A stretch of 64,000 bases of DNA. Source: CALKHQ01 sp050329975 (GTDB taxonomy: Bacteria; Pseudomonadota; Alphaproteobacteria; CALKHQ01). The DNA is taken from the NCBI GenBank assembly GCA_050329975.1, contig JBHJOG010000207.1, positions 1-64,000 on the forward strand, given 5' to 3'. A program made the position numbers and the translations under genes. The first letter of the stretch is position 1, and the number at the start of each line of letters is the position of its first letter. This document shows positions 1-8,633 of the stretch, piece by piece. Below the pieces are notes generated by a model, which ran no database searches, was not told the DNA's origin, and saw nothing but the letters and a program-made list of their open reading frames with translations.

Positions 1-1
1 T

Positions 2-685
2 GACGACCGGATCCGCGGCCTGTTGCAGAAGTTCCTGATCCGGAATGGCTTCTATGCCACGGCCGCGCGGGACGCCGCACATGCCCGGCGTATCCTGTCC
101 GGGCTCGACTTCGACCTGATCATCCTCGACGTGATGATGCCGGGCGAGGACGGGCTGTCGGTCTGCCGGCGGATCTCCGCCCACAACGGTCCGCCGATCA
201 TCCTGGTCACCGCCCGCGGAGAGGACATCGACCGCATCATTGGGCTGGAGATCGGCGCCGACGACTACCTGCCGAAGCCGTTCCATCCGCGCGAGCTGAT
301 CGCCCGGGCACGGGCAGTGCTGCGCCGGGTGACGGCGACTGCCGACCCGGGCGCGCGGCGGCCGGGGGAAATCTACGACTTCGCCGGCTGGACGCTGGAT
401 GCCGCCGCCCGCGCCCTTGCCGACCCGTCCGGCGCGGCGGTCGAACTCTCGGCCGGCGACTACGACCTGCTGTTGGCCCTGGTGACCCATCCGCAGCGGG
501 TGCTGACCCGTGAATTCCTGATGGACTGGACCAAGGGGCGCGACGCGACGCCCTTCGACCGCTCGGTCGACGTGGCGCTGTCCCGGTTGCGCCGCAAGCT
601 TGGCGACGACCCGGCCGCGCCCAGCCTGATCCGCACCGTACGCAACGGCGGCTACCTGTTTGCGGCGACGGTAAAGCGGCGCTGA
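2..685 (+). CDS. OmpR-family response regulator (5' end cut by window edge)
   Basis: This is a DNA-binding response regulator that would be phosphorylated by the kinase encoded immediately downstream. The open frame runs to the first base of the window and reads DDRIRGLLQKF before the first possible start at 23, so the true start lies outside the window. The receiver shows the phospho-acceptor Asp in LDVMMPGEDG and the conserved Lys in LPKPF. The C-terminal half is a winged-helix Trans_reg_C domain ending in RTVRNGGYLF. The stop overlaps the next ATG (TGATG), so the pair is translationally coupled. The family call is secure; the signal and target genes cannot be told. Confidence 0.93.
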   Translation, partial: DDRIRGLLQKFLIRNGFYATAARDAAHARRILSGLDFDLIILDVMMPGEDGLSVCRRISAHNGPPIILVTARGEDIDRIIGLEIGADDYLPKPFHPRELIARARAVLRRVTATADPGARRPGEIYDFAGWTLDAAARALADPSGAAVELSAGDYDLLLALVTHPQRVLTREFLMDWTKGRDATPFDRSVDVALSRLRRKLGDDPAAPSLIRTVRNGGYLFAATVKRR

Positions 686-2070
686 TGGGGCCGCTCGCCG
701 GTACGATGTTCGTACGCCTGACCGGAATCCTGCTGGTCGGCTTCGTGTTGTTCAACCTGGCGATGGCGCTTGCTCTGCTCGCCCCGTTCGGACGCGAGCG
801 GGCGCAACTGTTCCTGTTCCCGCTGCCGGCGCAGGCGGCTGCGATCGTCCATGTGCTGGAGGCGACGCCGGCGGGGGAACGGGCACGGCTGTTGGACGCC
901 CTCAACTCGCGGGCGCTCTCGGTCACCGTCGTCGCCGCACTGCCGGCCGACGCGGTGGGCCGACCGGGGACCGAGGTCATCGCGCGAATGTGGCGCGGCT
1001 ACGACGAGGCGTTCGCCGGCCGCGACCTCCATATCGAGCTGCGGCGACGGACGCTGCTGACGCGGCTGGCCGATGGCGGCGAGGACGAGGGATGGGAGCC
1101 GGGCCGGGCCTTCATCGGGTTGGCCGACGGGAGCTACCTGCTGCTGGAGCCCGCCCGCGGCGCCCTGTTCGACGCCTTCCTCGCCCGCGGGCTCGCCATC
1201 GCCGGCATCGTCGGGCTGGTCGTCGTGGTCGGCCTGGTGTTCGCGGTGCGGCGGACAGCGAAGCCGATCGCGGCGCTCGCCGTCAACGCCCGCAGCTTCG
1301 CCGAACGGCTGGACGCCCCGGAACTGGCTGAGACCGGGCCGCGCGAGGTGCGCGAGCTGGCGCGCGCGCTCAACCACATGCAGCGGCGGATCCGCGGGCT
1401 GGTCGGGGAGCGCACCAGGTTGCTGGCTGCCACCACCCATGACCTGCGCACCTATCTGACTCGGATGCGGCTGCGCACCGAGTTCATCGCCGATAGCGAC
1501 CAGCGCGCGCGCGCCGAGCGCGACATCGACGAGATGGAGGCTTTGGTCGACGACACCCTGCTGTTCGCCCGCACCAGCGAGGGCCATGCCGACCGCGACG
1601 CCTGCGCAGATCTCGCGGCCGAGATCGGCGATCTGGTCGCAGCGCGCGCGGAGCGCGGCCAGCCGGTCACGCTGGCGCATCCGCCACCGCCGGACTCGCT
1701 GGCCCGCATCGAGCCGGTCGCGCTCCGGCGCATTTTCGCCAATCTGGTCGAGAACGCCCTGCGCTACGGGGGCTGCGCCCGGCTGTCGGTCTCGGCGGAC
1801 GGCGAAGCGCTGGTCATCGACGTTGACGACGAAGGTCCGGGCATTCCCGAATCGGACCTCGACCGGGTGATGGCGCCGTTCGAGCGCATCGAGCCGTCGC
1901 GGGCCCGGTCCAGCGGCGGCGCCGGTCTGGGCCTGGCCATCGCCGGCGCGCTGGCCGCGGGGCATGACGGCAGCCTGGTACTGGCCAACCGTCCGGAGGG
2001 CGGCCTGCGCGCCCGCCTCAGGCTGCAGCGGGTGGCATGGCGGCGAGGAACTCGGCCACCCGGGCGTTGA
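685..2070 (+). CDS. EnvZ-type sensor histidine kinase
   Basis: This 461-residue inner-membrane kinase is the partner of the upstream OmpR-type regulator. It has a membrane segment at about residues 10-33, a periplasmic region of roughly 130 residues, a second membrane segment at about 168-187, a HAMP-like linker, and an H-box (TTHDLRTYLTRMR) with phospho-acceptor His252. The ATPase domain carries an N-box (FANLVENALRYG), a G1 box (DEGPGIPE) and a G2 box (GAGLGLAIA). Its start overlaps the regulator stop by one base. Its last 53 bases overlap the convergent hydrolase gene, so the extreme C-terminal residues are little constrained. The sensed stimulus is unknown. Confidence 0.92.
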   Translation: MGPLAGTMFVRLTGILLVGFVLFNLAMALALLAPFGRERAQLFLFPLPAQAAAIVHVLEATPAGERARLLDALNSRALSVTVVAALPADAVGRPGTEVIARMWRGYDEAFAGRDLHIELRRRTLLTRLADGGEDEGWEPGRAFIGLADGSYLLLEPARGALFDAFLARGLAIAGIVGLVVVVGLVFAVRRTAKPIAALAVNARSFAERLDAPELAETGPREVRELARALNHMQRRIRGLVGERTRLLAATTHDLRTYLTRMRLRTEFIADSDQRARAERDIDEMEALVDDTLLFARTSEGHADRDACADLAAEIGDLVAARAERGQPVTLAHPPPPDSLARIEPVALRRIFANLVENALRYGGCARLSVSADGEALVIDVDDEGPGIPESDLDRVMAPFERIEPSRARSSGGAGLGLAIAGALAAGHDGSLVLANRPEGGLRARLRLQRVAWRRGTRPPGR

Positions 2071-2890
2071 AGTGGGCCGGGTTCTCCAGGAACATGAAGT
2101 GGCTGCCGCCTTCGTCGGCCGGCACGATGTCGACCTCGGCCCCGGGGATCTGGTCGGCGATCCAGCGCTGGGAGGCGGCGGTGAAGATGCTCGCCTCGCC
2201 GCCGATCACCAGCGTCGGCAGCGTGATCCGCACGATCGCGTCGCGCCAGTCGGTGTGCAGGTGGTTGAACAGCAGGTCGGCTGCGCTGAGTCGCGGCAGC
2301 TTCAGGTTCTCCGCCACCACGAAGGCGAAGGCCTCGGAATCGAAGCCGGAGGTGAACATGGCGCCCAGGAAGCCCGGCGTCTCCGCCTCCGCGTTCGGGC
2401 CGGCCAGCATCCCGCAGAGGTCGTGCGCGCCCTGCGGCGTCGGCATCAGCACGCCGTAGGCCGCCCGGTCCTCTTCAGTCCAGCCCGGCTTGGCGACGCA
2501 CATGGGTGCCTGGTCGACGACCACCAGCCCGCCGATCCGCGCGGCGCCGTAGGTCTCCAGGTAGCACCAGGCGATCGAGCTGCCCATCGAATGGCCGAGC
2601 AGCACGACGTCGCGCAGCTCCAGCGCAGTCAGCAGATCGTGCAGGTCGGCGGCCAACCGGCTGATCCGGTAGCCGTGCGCCGGCTTGTCTGATTCGCCGT
2701 GGCCGCGCATGTCGACGGCGATGACGCGGGACACCTCGGCCAGCGCCGGGATGTTCTCACGGAACTCGGCCGCGGTCTGCGACCAGCCCGGGATCATCAC
2801 CAGCGGCCGGCCGGCGCCGGCCTCGATGTAGCGCAGGGTGACGCCGTCGTTGGTCCGCACCTCGCGGCGGCGCGTCAGGTCGATCGTCAT
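2018..2890 (-). CDS. alpha/beta hydrolase
   Basis: This is a 290-residue single-domain alpha/beta-hydrolase of the size usual for non-haem haloperoxidase or esterase relatives. Visible features are the oxyanion region MIPGWSQ, the VDMRGHGESD turn, the nucleophile elbow GHSMGSS (Ser101) and the catalytic His in GSHFMFLENP near the C-terminus. The start is supported by AGGAGG seven bases upstream. It lies 25 bases downstream of the LLM oxidoreductase gene and is probably co-transcribed with it. The substrate cannot be predicted. Confidence 0.88.
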   Translation of the reverse strand: MTIDLTRRREVRTNDGVTLRYIEAGAGRPLVMIPGWSQTAAEFRENIPALAEVSRVIAVDMRGHGESDKPAHGYRISRLAADLHDLLTALELRDVVLLGHSMGSSIAWCYLETYGAARIGGLVVVDQAPMCVAKPGWTEEDRAAYGVLMPTPQGAHDLCGMLAGPNAEAETPGFLGAMFTSGFDSEAFAFVVAENLKLPRLSAADLLFNHLHTDWRDAIVRITLPTLVIGGEASIFTAASQRWIADQIPGAEVDIVPADEGGSHFMFLENPAHFNARVAEFLAAMPPAAA

Positions 2891-2915
2891 GGCTTGGCCT
2901 CCTGTCCTCCGGCGG

Positions 2916-3878
2916 CTACAGCTTGCGCAGCGCGGGGGCCAGTTCCTGCTCGAAAGCCTTGAAGAAGCTTTCCTGGTCGGGCCCGACCTGCAGCAGGATG
3001 ATGTGGTCGTATCCGGCGTCGACGAAGGTTTTCACCGCCGCGACATGCCGGCTCACGTCCGCACCGCAGACCATCTTCGTGGCCACCGTCTCGGGCGTCA
3101 CGTGCTGGCTGGCGCCGCCGAACCCCTTGGTGTCGGGAAGCTCGGCGTTCACCGCCCAGCCGCCGAGGAACGCCCAGCGGAAGAACTTGTGCGCGGTCTG
3201 CTTCGCCCGCTCCTCGTTGTCGTCCCAGCACATGGCGACCTCCGCGTAGAGCGGCCCGGTGCCGCCGGCGTCGCGATAGGCGCCGGTGAGCTTTGTGTCG
3301 GCTTCGGTGGATATGAAGCCGTCGGTCTTGGTGGCGGCGAGCTTCGCTGCCTTCGGCCCGCCGGCGGCCAGCGCCACCGGCACCTTCTTCTCGGGCCGGT
3401 CGTAAAGCCTGGCGTTGTCGAGCATGAAGTGCTTGCCGCGATAGTTGCTCATCTTGCCGGCGAGCAGCCCCTGAATGATGTCGATCGCCTCGCTCAGCCG
3501 CTCCCGTCGCTCTACGATGCCGGGCCAGCCCAGTCCGACCACATGCTCGTTGAGCCGCTCGCCCGACCCGAGGCCGAGGGTGAAGCGGTCGTCGCTGAGC
3601 AGGCCGACAGTGGCCGCGGCCTGCGCGACGATCGCAGGGTGGTAGCGCATCACCGGCGCGGTGACCGCGGTCATCAGCCCGAGCTTCTCGGTCATGGAGG
3701 CGATCGAGCCGAGGATCGGCCAGCAGAGCGGGGAATGGCCCTGCTCCTCGACCCAGGGGAAGAAGTGGTCGGAGATGGCGGCGAAGTCCATGCCGACCTC
3801 TTCGGCGCGGACGGCGTTGCGCACCAGGGCCTGCGGCCCGTGTTCCTCCGACATCAGCTTGTATCCGAGCTTGATCAT
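2916..3878 (-). CDS. LLM-class flavin/F420-dependent oxidoreductase
   Basis: This 320-residue luciferase-like TIM-barrel protein resembles the F420-dependent glucose-6-phosphate dehydrogenase-like subgroup. Visible family features are AISDHFFPW near residue 40, the LGLGSGERLNEH loop, and repeated DGFISTEAD-type strands. An ATG preceded by AAGGAG is preferred; a GTG six bases upstream sits inside that Shine-Dalgarno sequence. It is the first gene of a probable pair with the alpha/beta hydrolase. If it truly needs F420 the host must make that cofactor, but no cofactor biosynthesis gene is visible here. FMN is the alternative. Confidence 0.82.
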   Translation of the reverse strand: MIKLGYKLMSEEHGPQALVRNAVRAEEVGMDFAAISDHFFPWVEEQGHSPLCWPILGSIASMTEKLGLMTAVTAPVMRYHPAIVAQAAATVGLLSDDRFTLGLGSGERLNEHVVGLGWPGIVERRERLSEAIDIIQGLLAGKMSNYRGKHFMLDNARLYDRPEKKVPVALAAGGPKAAKLAATKTDGFISTEADTKLTGAYRDAGGTGPLYAEVAMCWDDNEERAKQTAHKFFRWAFLGGWAVNAELPDTKGFGGASQHVTPETVATKMVCGADVSRHVAAVKTFVDAGYDHIILLQVGPDQESFFKAFEQELAPALRKL

Positions 3879-3950
3879 GTCCACTCCTTCCGCAAAAACG
3901 TTTCAAACAATGGCCGGCCCCTCGCGACGCCTGGCCCTGCTGCTCCGATG

Positions 3951-4976
3951 CTACGCCCGCTGGTTCCTCAGCTTCTGGGCGTAGACGTTGATCACCAGCG
4001 CCATCAGCAGGATCAGTCCGCGGATCAATACTTTCAGGAAGCTGTCGATCTGGATGTGGTCGAGCCCGTTGCTGAGAACACCCAGTACGAACAGGCCGAC
4101 AATCGTGTTGGGGATGCCGCCGCGGCCGCCGAACAGGCTGGTGCCGCCGACCACCACCGCTGCGATCGCGTCGAGCAGATAGTCGTCGAACTGGTTCTGC
4201 TGCGCGCTGCCGTAGTAGGCGACGCCGAGCATGCCGCCGATGCCCGCGGTCATCGCGCCGATCACCATCACCGCCGCCAGGATGAACTTGACGTTGACGC
4301 CGGAATATTCCGCCGCCTCGCGGTTGCCGCCGACCATGTACACATAGCGGCCGAACCGGGTGTAGGTCAGCACCAGATGGCCGGCCAGCAGGAACAACCC
4401 GGCGACGATCACGATCCAGGGTACCCCGCCGATGTTGCCGCCACCGAGGGTCTTGATCAGGTCCGGGACCTTGTAGGCGATCTGGCCGCGCACGAGCATC
4501 GCGCTTATGCCGGCGCTGATCTGCATCATGGCGAGCGTCATGATGAAGGAGGGGATCCCGATCACCGTCAGGCCGAACGCGTTGACGCAGCCCAGCGCGA
4601 AGCAGGCGAACAGCGCAACGATGATCGCGGCGTAGCCGGGCATCGGCACGTTGGCGATCGCGACGTAGGCTTCCTGGGCCGTGAAAAAGGCGAGCACGAT
4701 GCCGGTCGCGTTCGCCACCGCCGCGATCGACAGGTCGATCTCCGCAGTCAGGATGACGAAGGTCAGCCCGGTGGCGATGATCGCGGTTACCGAGATCTGG
4801 CGCAGCACGTTCTGCAGGTTGCTGAAGGTCAGGAACGAGTCCGGCGCCATCAGGCTGAAGACGATGACCAGGAACATCAGCGTCACGAACGGCGCGATGT
4901 TGATCATCCGTCGGGCCAGCCAGTCCTTCAGCCTCCGGGAAGCCGAGCTGGGCATCGGCGCTGTGTCGTCGGACAT
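3951..4976 (-). CDS. sugar ABC transporter permease (RbsC-type)
   Basis: This 341-residue polytopic inner-membrane protein of the BPD_transp_2 family forms the channel of a ribose/galactose-type importer. It has about ten hydrophobic segments and the family hallmark GGTSLFGGRGGIPNTIVG near the C-terminus, plus GGNREAAEYSGVNV in the cytoplasmic loop that contacts the ATPase. GAGGAAAG precedes the ATG. It lies 12 bases after the ATPase gene in the order binding protein - ATPase - permease. The sugar is unknown. Confidence 0.93.
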   Translation of the reverse strand: MSDDTAPMPSSASRRLKDWLARRMINIAPFVTLMFLVIVFSLMAPDSFLTFSNLQNVLRQISVTAIIATGLTFVILTAEIDLSIAAVANATGIVLAFFTAQEAYVAIANVPMPGYAAIIVALFACFALGCVNAFGLTVIGIPSFIMTLAMMQISAGISAMLVRGQIAYKVPDLIKTLGGGNIGGVPWIVIVAGLFLLAGHLVLTYTRFGRYVYMVGGNREAAEYSGVNVKFILAAVMVIGAMTAGIGGMLGVAYYGSAQQNQFDDYLLDAIAAVVVGGTSLFGGRGGIPNTIVGLFVLGVLSNGLDHIQIDSFLKVLIRGLILLMALVINVYAQKLRNQRA

Positions 4977-4988
4977 CGGTCTCTTTCC

Positions 4989-6491
4989 TCAGGCGGCCGC
5001 GAGCAGCCGGTCCTTGCTCACGGTGACGTTGGCGAACTCGTAGGTGATCAGGCCCTTGCGCATGACCAGGATCCGGTCGGCGAGCGAAAGGACGGTCTCC
5101 GGCTCCGCCGATACGACGATCACCGCAATTCCCTGATCCTTCAAGCCCTTGACGATGTTGACAACGTCGTCCTTGGCGCCGACGTCCATGCCGCGTGTCG
5201 GTTCCGACAGGATCAGCACCCGCGGCAGGTGGGTCAGCCAGCGGGCCAGCGCCACTTTCTGCTGGTTGCCGCCCGACAGCGTCCGCAGCTCGGCCTCGGT
5301 CGAGCGCGGGCGCACGCGCAATGCCTCGACCAGCTTCTTCGCGATCGCACGTTCCTTCGATGGCCGCAGGAAGATCCGGTCGATGCGGTCGAGGATGCTG
5401 ATCGAGACGTTCTTGTAGACCGGCTCCGCCCCGAACAACATGCTGCGCCGGCTTTCCGGAACCAGCGCCACGCCGTTCTTCCAGGCGCTGGCGGTGTTCC
5501 GCAGCCGCAGCCTTCGGCCGTCGACGGATACCGTGCCACGGTCGAGCCGGGTCTTTCCGTTCAACGCCTTGGCCAGTTCGAGCTGGCCCGATCCCATGAA
5601 GCCGTAGATGCCGAGCACTTCGCCGGCATCCACATGAAACGAGACGTCGCGGAAGTTTCCCCGCTGGCCCAGGTTTTCGGCCACCATCACCGCCTGGGCG
5701 CCCGGCGGGCTGTGCAGGGGGATCTCTCCGGTATAGGCCTCGCCAAGGCCTTCGTGGCCGGTTCCGATCATCTGCTCGATCAGCCAGAGTTTGCCGATGT
5801 CGGCGGCATGTGCGGTCCCGACCCGCCGGGAGTTGCGGAACACGGTGACGCGGTCCGAGATTTCCAGCACGTCTTCCAGGAAATGAGAGATGAAGATGAA
5901 GCTGGTGCCTTCGGCCTTCAGCTTGCGCAGGACGGCGAACAGCACCTCCACCTCGGGCGGCGACAGGGCCGACGTCGGCTCGTCCAGGATGATCATGCGG
6001 GCGCCGGAAAACAGCACCCGGCCCAGTTCGACCAATTGCTGCTGACCGAGCGGCAGGTCGCCGGCCTCGGCCTTCGGATTGACGTCGATGCCCAGTCGGT
6101 GCAGGTGCTCGGCCGCCCGGCGCGCCATCTCGCGCCAGGAGACGGTCCCGAGTCTGTTCACCGGCTGCACGCCCAGGAACACGTTCTCGGCGACCGTCAG
6201 GCTCGGCACGATGCTGAGTTCCTGGTGGACCATGCCGATCCCGGCATCGAGCGCCTCGCGGGCGGAGCGGAAATGGACGTCGTTTCCCTCGACGCGCATG
6301 GTGCCCTGATACTCGTGGTGCACCCCGGCGATGATCTTCATCAGGGTCGACTTGCCGGCGCCGTTCTCACCGACCAGGCCGTGCACCTCGCCGGGCATCA
6401 GCGTGAAGTCGACCCCCTCGAGCGCGACCACACCGCCGAAGGTCTTGCCGATGCCGATGCATTCGATAAGGGGAGTTGCCGCGTCAGACAT
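4989..6491 (-). CDS. sugar ABC transporter ATP-binding protein (RbsA/MglA-type, tandem ABC)
   Basis: This is the energising subunit of the sugar importer, with two nucleotide-binding domains in one chain of about 500 residues, the usual length for RbsA/MglA. The first domain has Walker A GENGAGKST, an LPLGQQQLVELGR signature and Walker B MIILDEPTSAL. The second has the degenerate P-loop GSGQLELAKAL and the signature LSGGNQQKVALARWL, which is normal for the family. Starts at 6491 and 6503 are both possible and neither has a strong ribosome site. 6491 gives the more family-like N-terminus. An imperfect palindrome lies just upstream. Confidence 0.94.
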   Translation of the reverse strand: MSDAATPLIECIGIGKTFGGVVALEGVDFTLMPGEVHGLVGENGAGKSTLMKIIAGVHHEYQGTMRVEGNDVHFRSAREALDAGIGMVHQELSIVPSLTVAENVFLGVQPVNRLGTVSWREMARRAAEHLHRLGIDVNPKAEAGDLPLGQQQLVELGRVLFSGARMIILDEPTSALSPPEVEVLFAVLRKLKAEGTSFIFISHFLEDVLEISDRVTVFRNSRRVGTAHAADIGKLWLIEQMIGTGHEGLGEAYTGEIPLHSPPGAQAVMVAENLGQRGNFRDVSFHVDAGEVLGIYGFMGSGQLELAKALNGKTRLDRGTVSVDGRRLRLRNTASAWKNGVALVPESRRSMLFGAEPVYKNVSISILDRIDRIFLRPSKERAIAKKLVEALRVRPRSTEAELRTLSGGNQQKVALARWLTHLPRVLILSEPTRGMDVGAKDDVVNIVKGLKDQGIAVIVVSAEPETVLSLADRILVMRKGLITYEFANVTVSKDRLLAAA

Positions 6492-6511
6492 GGCCCAGGT
6501 CATTGCCCGAA

Positions 6512-6595
6512 CACGTCATGCCCGGCTTTGGACCGGGCAATTCCGCGGGTGCCCTGCCCGGCGGAAATGGCCGGGCAGAGCCCGGCCATGACGTG
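6512..6595. repeat. REP-like imperfect inverted repeat between ABC genes
   Basis: Two 35-base arms (6512-6546 and 6561-6595) match as reverse complements at 27 of 35 positions around a 14-base loop. They contain the motif GTCATGCCCGGC, which resembles dispersed intergenic palindromes common in alphaproteobacterial genomes. It sits between the binding-protein and ATPase genes. It could stabilise the 3' end of the binding-protein message or attenuate downstream transcription. No second copy was noticed in this window. Confidence 0.6.
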
Positions 6596-6616
6596 CGAAG
6601 AGAGACGACGAAGCAC

Positions 6617-7657
6617 TCAGATCAGGAAGTGCCGCTGCATCCACAGCATGCCTTCGGCATTGGCCTGGGTCACTACCGGGCCGTCGGTGACGATGTGCTT
6701 CGGGATGCCTTCGCCGGTCGACTCGCCGGTCAGCACGGCGGCGACGCCCGCCATCACCGCGCCGCCATGGATCCGGCAGGACGGGTTGCGGACCGTGGCG
6801 TACATCCGGCCGTCGAGCACGGCCTCGATCGCCGGCGGCATCGCATCGACGCCACCGATCAGGATCTCGGTGCGGCCGGCGCGCTGCATCGCATTGGACG
6901 CGGCCAACGCCATGTCGTCATTGTGGAAGAAGGCCGCATTGATTTCGGGGAACCGCGTCAGCAGCGAGTCCCAGATCCGGACCGCGTTGGTCACGTCCCA
7001 GTCGGCCGGCTGCTCGTCGAGCACCTCGATGTTCGGGAACTTGGACACCACCGAGTGGAAGCCGCGGGCGCGGCCCTGGGCGCCGGTGTGGCCGAGCGCG
7101 CCCTGGGTCATCACGATCTTGCCCTCGCCGTTCATCGCGTCGACCAGTGCCTGGGTCACCGCGGCACCCATGAACTCATTGTCCGGTGCCAGGAAGCTGT
7201 GGACGTCGATCTCCTCCAGCGGCGCGATCAGGGTGTCCATGTCGATGACCGGGATGCCGGCCTCGATCATCCGGTTGACCGGATCGGTCAGGGTGCCGAT
7301 GCCGAACGCCTGGATCGCCACGAAATCCCACTCCTGGGAGGCCATGTTGTCGATCGCCGCACGCTGCTTGGTCGAGGAGAGTTCGCCGTCGAACCACGTC
7401 ACCTCGACGTTGAACAGCTTGCCCCAGTATTCCGCCGCCTGCTTGCCCTGGGCGCACCAGGTCGCCTGCAGGCCGGCATTGGAGAAGGCCGCGCGCAGCG
7501 GCGTCTCGGAGCGGCCCATCTCCTGGGCCATGGCCTTGGCCAGGAACGGGTCGAAGCCCATGCCGACGGCCGCCAGCCCGGCGGCGCCTGCGGCGGTTGC
7601 CGCTCCGCCGAGGACGGAACGCCGCGAAACTGGCTTATTTGTACGATCATTGCTCAT
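6617..7657 (-). CDS. sugar ABC transporter substrate-binding protein (Tat signal)
   Basis: This 346-residue periplasmic binding protein of the Peripla_BP_4 family delivers a sugar to the adjacent RbsC/RbsA-type components. The N-terminus has a twin-arginine motif (SRRSVL, Arg12-Arg13) followed by an Ala/Gly-rich hydrophobic stretch ending near AKAMAQ, so folded export through Tat is likely; this is less usual for the family than Sec export. The ATG is preceded by GGAGGAAA. It is the promoter-proximal gene of the leftward operon, which fits the higher expression usually needed for binding proteins. The ligand is unknown. Confidence 0.92.
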   Translation of the reverse strand: MSNDRTNKPVSRRSVLGGAATAAGAAGLAAVGMGFDPFLAKAMAQEMGRSETPLRAAFSNAGLQATWCAQGKQAAEYWGKLFNVEVTWFDGELSSTKQRAAIDNMASQEWDFVAIQAFGIGTLTDPVNRMIEAGIPVIDMDTLIAPLEEIDVHSFLAPDNEFMGAAVTQALVDAMNGEGKIVMTQGALGHTGAQGRARGFHSVVSKFPNIEVLDEQPADWDVTNAVRIWDSLLTRFPEINAAFFHNDDMALAASNAMQRAGRTEILIGGVDAMPPAIEAVLDGRMYATVRNPSCRIHGGAVMAGVAAVLTGESTGEGIPKHIVTDGPVVTQANAEGMLWMQRHFLI

Positions 7658-7979
7658 CAGGTTTCCTCCAGGAAGTTTATTCTCGTTCGGGAGCCTCAGA
7701 TTAAGCGCCGTCGACCTTGGCGGTCAATCGAGTACGGGTTCATTTGTATGACGAAACCAATCTGCGTCGGTCCTCCGATATGGCCAAGTGTTGACTCGAT
7801 TCACGGCCGGCCCAGCCCCAGATTGAATGAGAGGGTGCACAGGACCCATCGTCGGCAGGCTGGACGGCGCGAAAGAGTAGGGCGTCCCACAACGGATACC
7901 CTGTTGCGCTACCGCCGGCAACAGGAAGCGGAGGCCTCCCGGTCCTCGAGATCGGACTGTGGAAGCCCGGTACTGAAGT
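7658..7979. other. 322-bp intergenic region between divergent genes
   Basis: This stretch separates the leftward sugar ABC operon from the rightward hibernation-factor gene and must hold both promoters. Open frames crossing it show no family motif or ribosome site and were not called. A TTGACT at 7791-7796 could be a -35 element but no convincing -10 follows it. I see no clear operator dyad or hairpin. Confidence 0.6.
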
Positions 7980-8606
7980 ATGAGCCACGACCCCATGGCA
8001 ACCACCAAGGAGCCAATGGCGATGCAGACTCCCGTTGAGATCGTGTTTCACAAGCTGGAGCGGTCAGAGGCCGTCGAAGCCCGCGTGCGCGAGCGCGTTG
8101 AACGGCTGGAGCGTTTCCACCCCCGCATCACGAGTTGCCATGTCTACATCGACGCAGCCCACCGCAACGCGCAGAAGAAGAGCCTGGAGTACCAGGTCCG
8201 GGTGGAGGTCCGGGTGCCGGGAACCGAACTGGCGGTCAGCAGCAAGCCGGGCGACGTCAACGCGCATGGCGACGTCTACATCGCCATCCGCGACACCTTC
8301 GTGGCCATGGAGCGGCAGCTGAAGCGCAGCCGTCGGCAGACGACCGGCGAGGTGAAGACGCATCTGTCGCCGTTGCAGGGCACGGTAGCAGAGCTCCATC
8401 CGGATCGCGACCACGGCCAGATCGCGACCACGGACGGCCGCCTCGTCTATTTCCACCGCAACAGCGTGGTCAACGGCGGCTTCGACGCGCTGAGCGAGGG
8501 CGCGACGGTCGAACTGTCCATCCAGCACGACGAAAGCGACAAGGGTCCGCAGGCGAGCACCGTTCGCCAGATCGGCCCGATGCGGTTCGTCGACGAGCCA
8601 CGCTGA
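7980..8606 (+). CDS. HPF/RaiA ribosome-associated protein fused to a cold-shock-like domain
   Basis: This 208-residue protein has an S30EA/HPF-type domain at about residues 15-115 (QTPVEIVFHKLERSEAVEAR at its start). That domain normally binds the 30S subunit and suppresses translation in resting cells. A second region at about 133-195 (GTVAELHPDRDHGQIATTDG, then VYFHRN) has the look of a cold-shock OB fold, where the HPF dimerisation domain of long HPF would otherwise be. In-frame ATGs at 7980, 7995 and 8016 are all possible starts. It stands alone between sugar-utilisation genes. A role in stress-time ribosome protection is inferred. Confidence 0.85.
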   Translation: MSHDPMATTKEPMAMQTPVEIVFHKLERSEAVEARVRERVERLERFHPRITSCHVYIDAAHRNAQKKSLEYQVRVEVRVPGTELAVSSKPGDVNAHGDVYIAIRDTFVAMERQLKRSRRQTTGEVKTHLSPLQGTVAELHPDRDHGQIATTDGRLVYFHRNSVVNGGFDALSEGATVELSIQHDESDKGPQASTVRQIGPMRFVDEPR

Positions 8607-8633
8607 CGGCGAGGGCGTTCGCGGTATCATGGT

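Noticed and set aside
2838..7751. Open frame of 1637 codons on the plus strand
   Set aside because: It runs antisense to the hydrolase, LLM and sugar ABC genes, has low-complexity His/Asp/Arg-rich content and no domain. Such frames arise opposite GC-rich genes.
7724..8051. Two small minus-strand frames near the hibernation factor gene
   Set aside because: No ribosome site and no family motif; they overlap the start of a well-supported gene.
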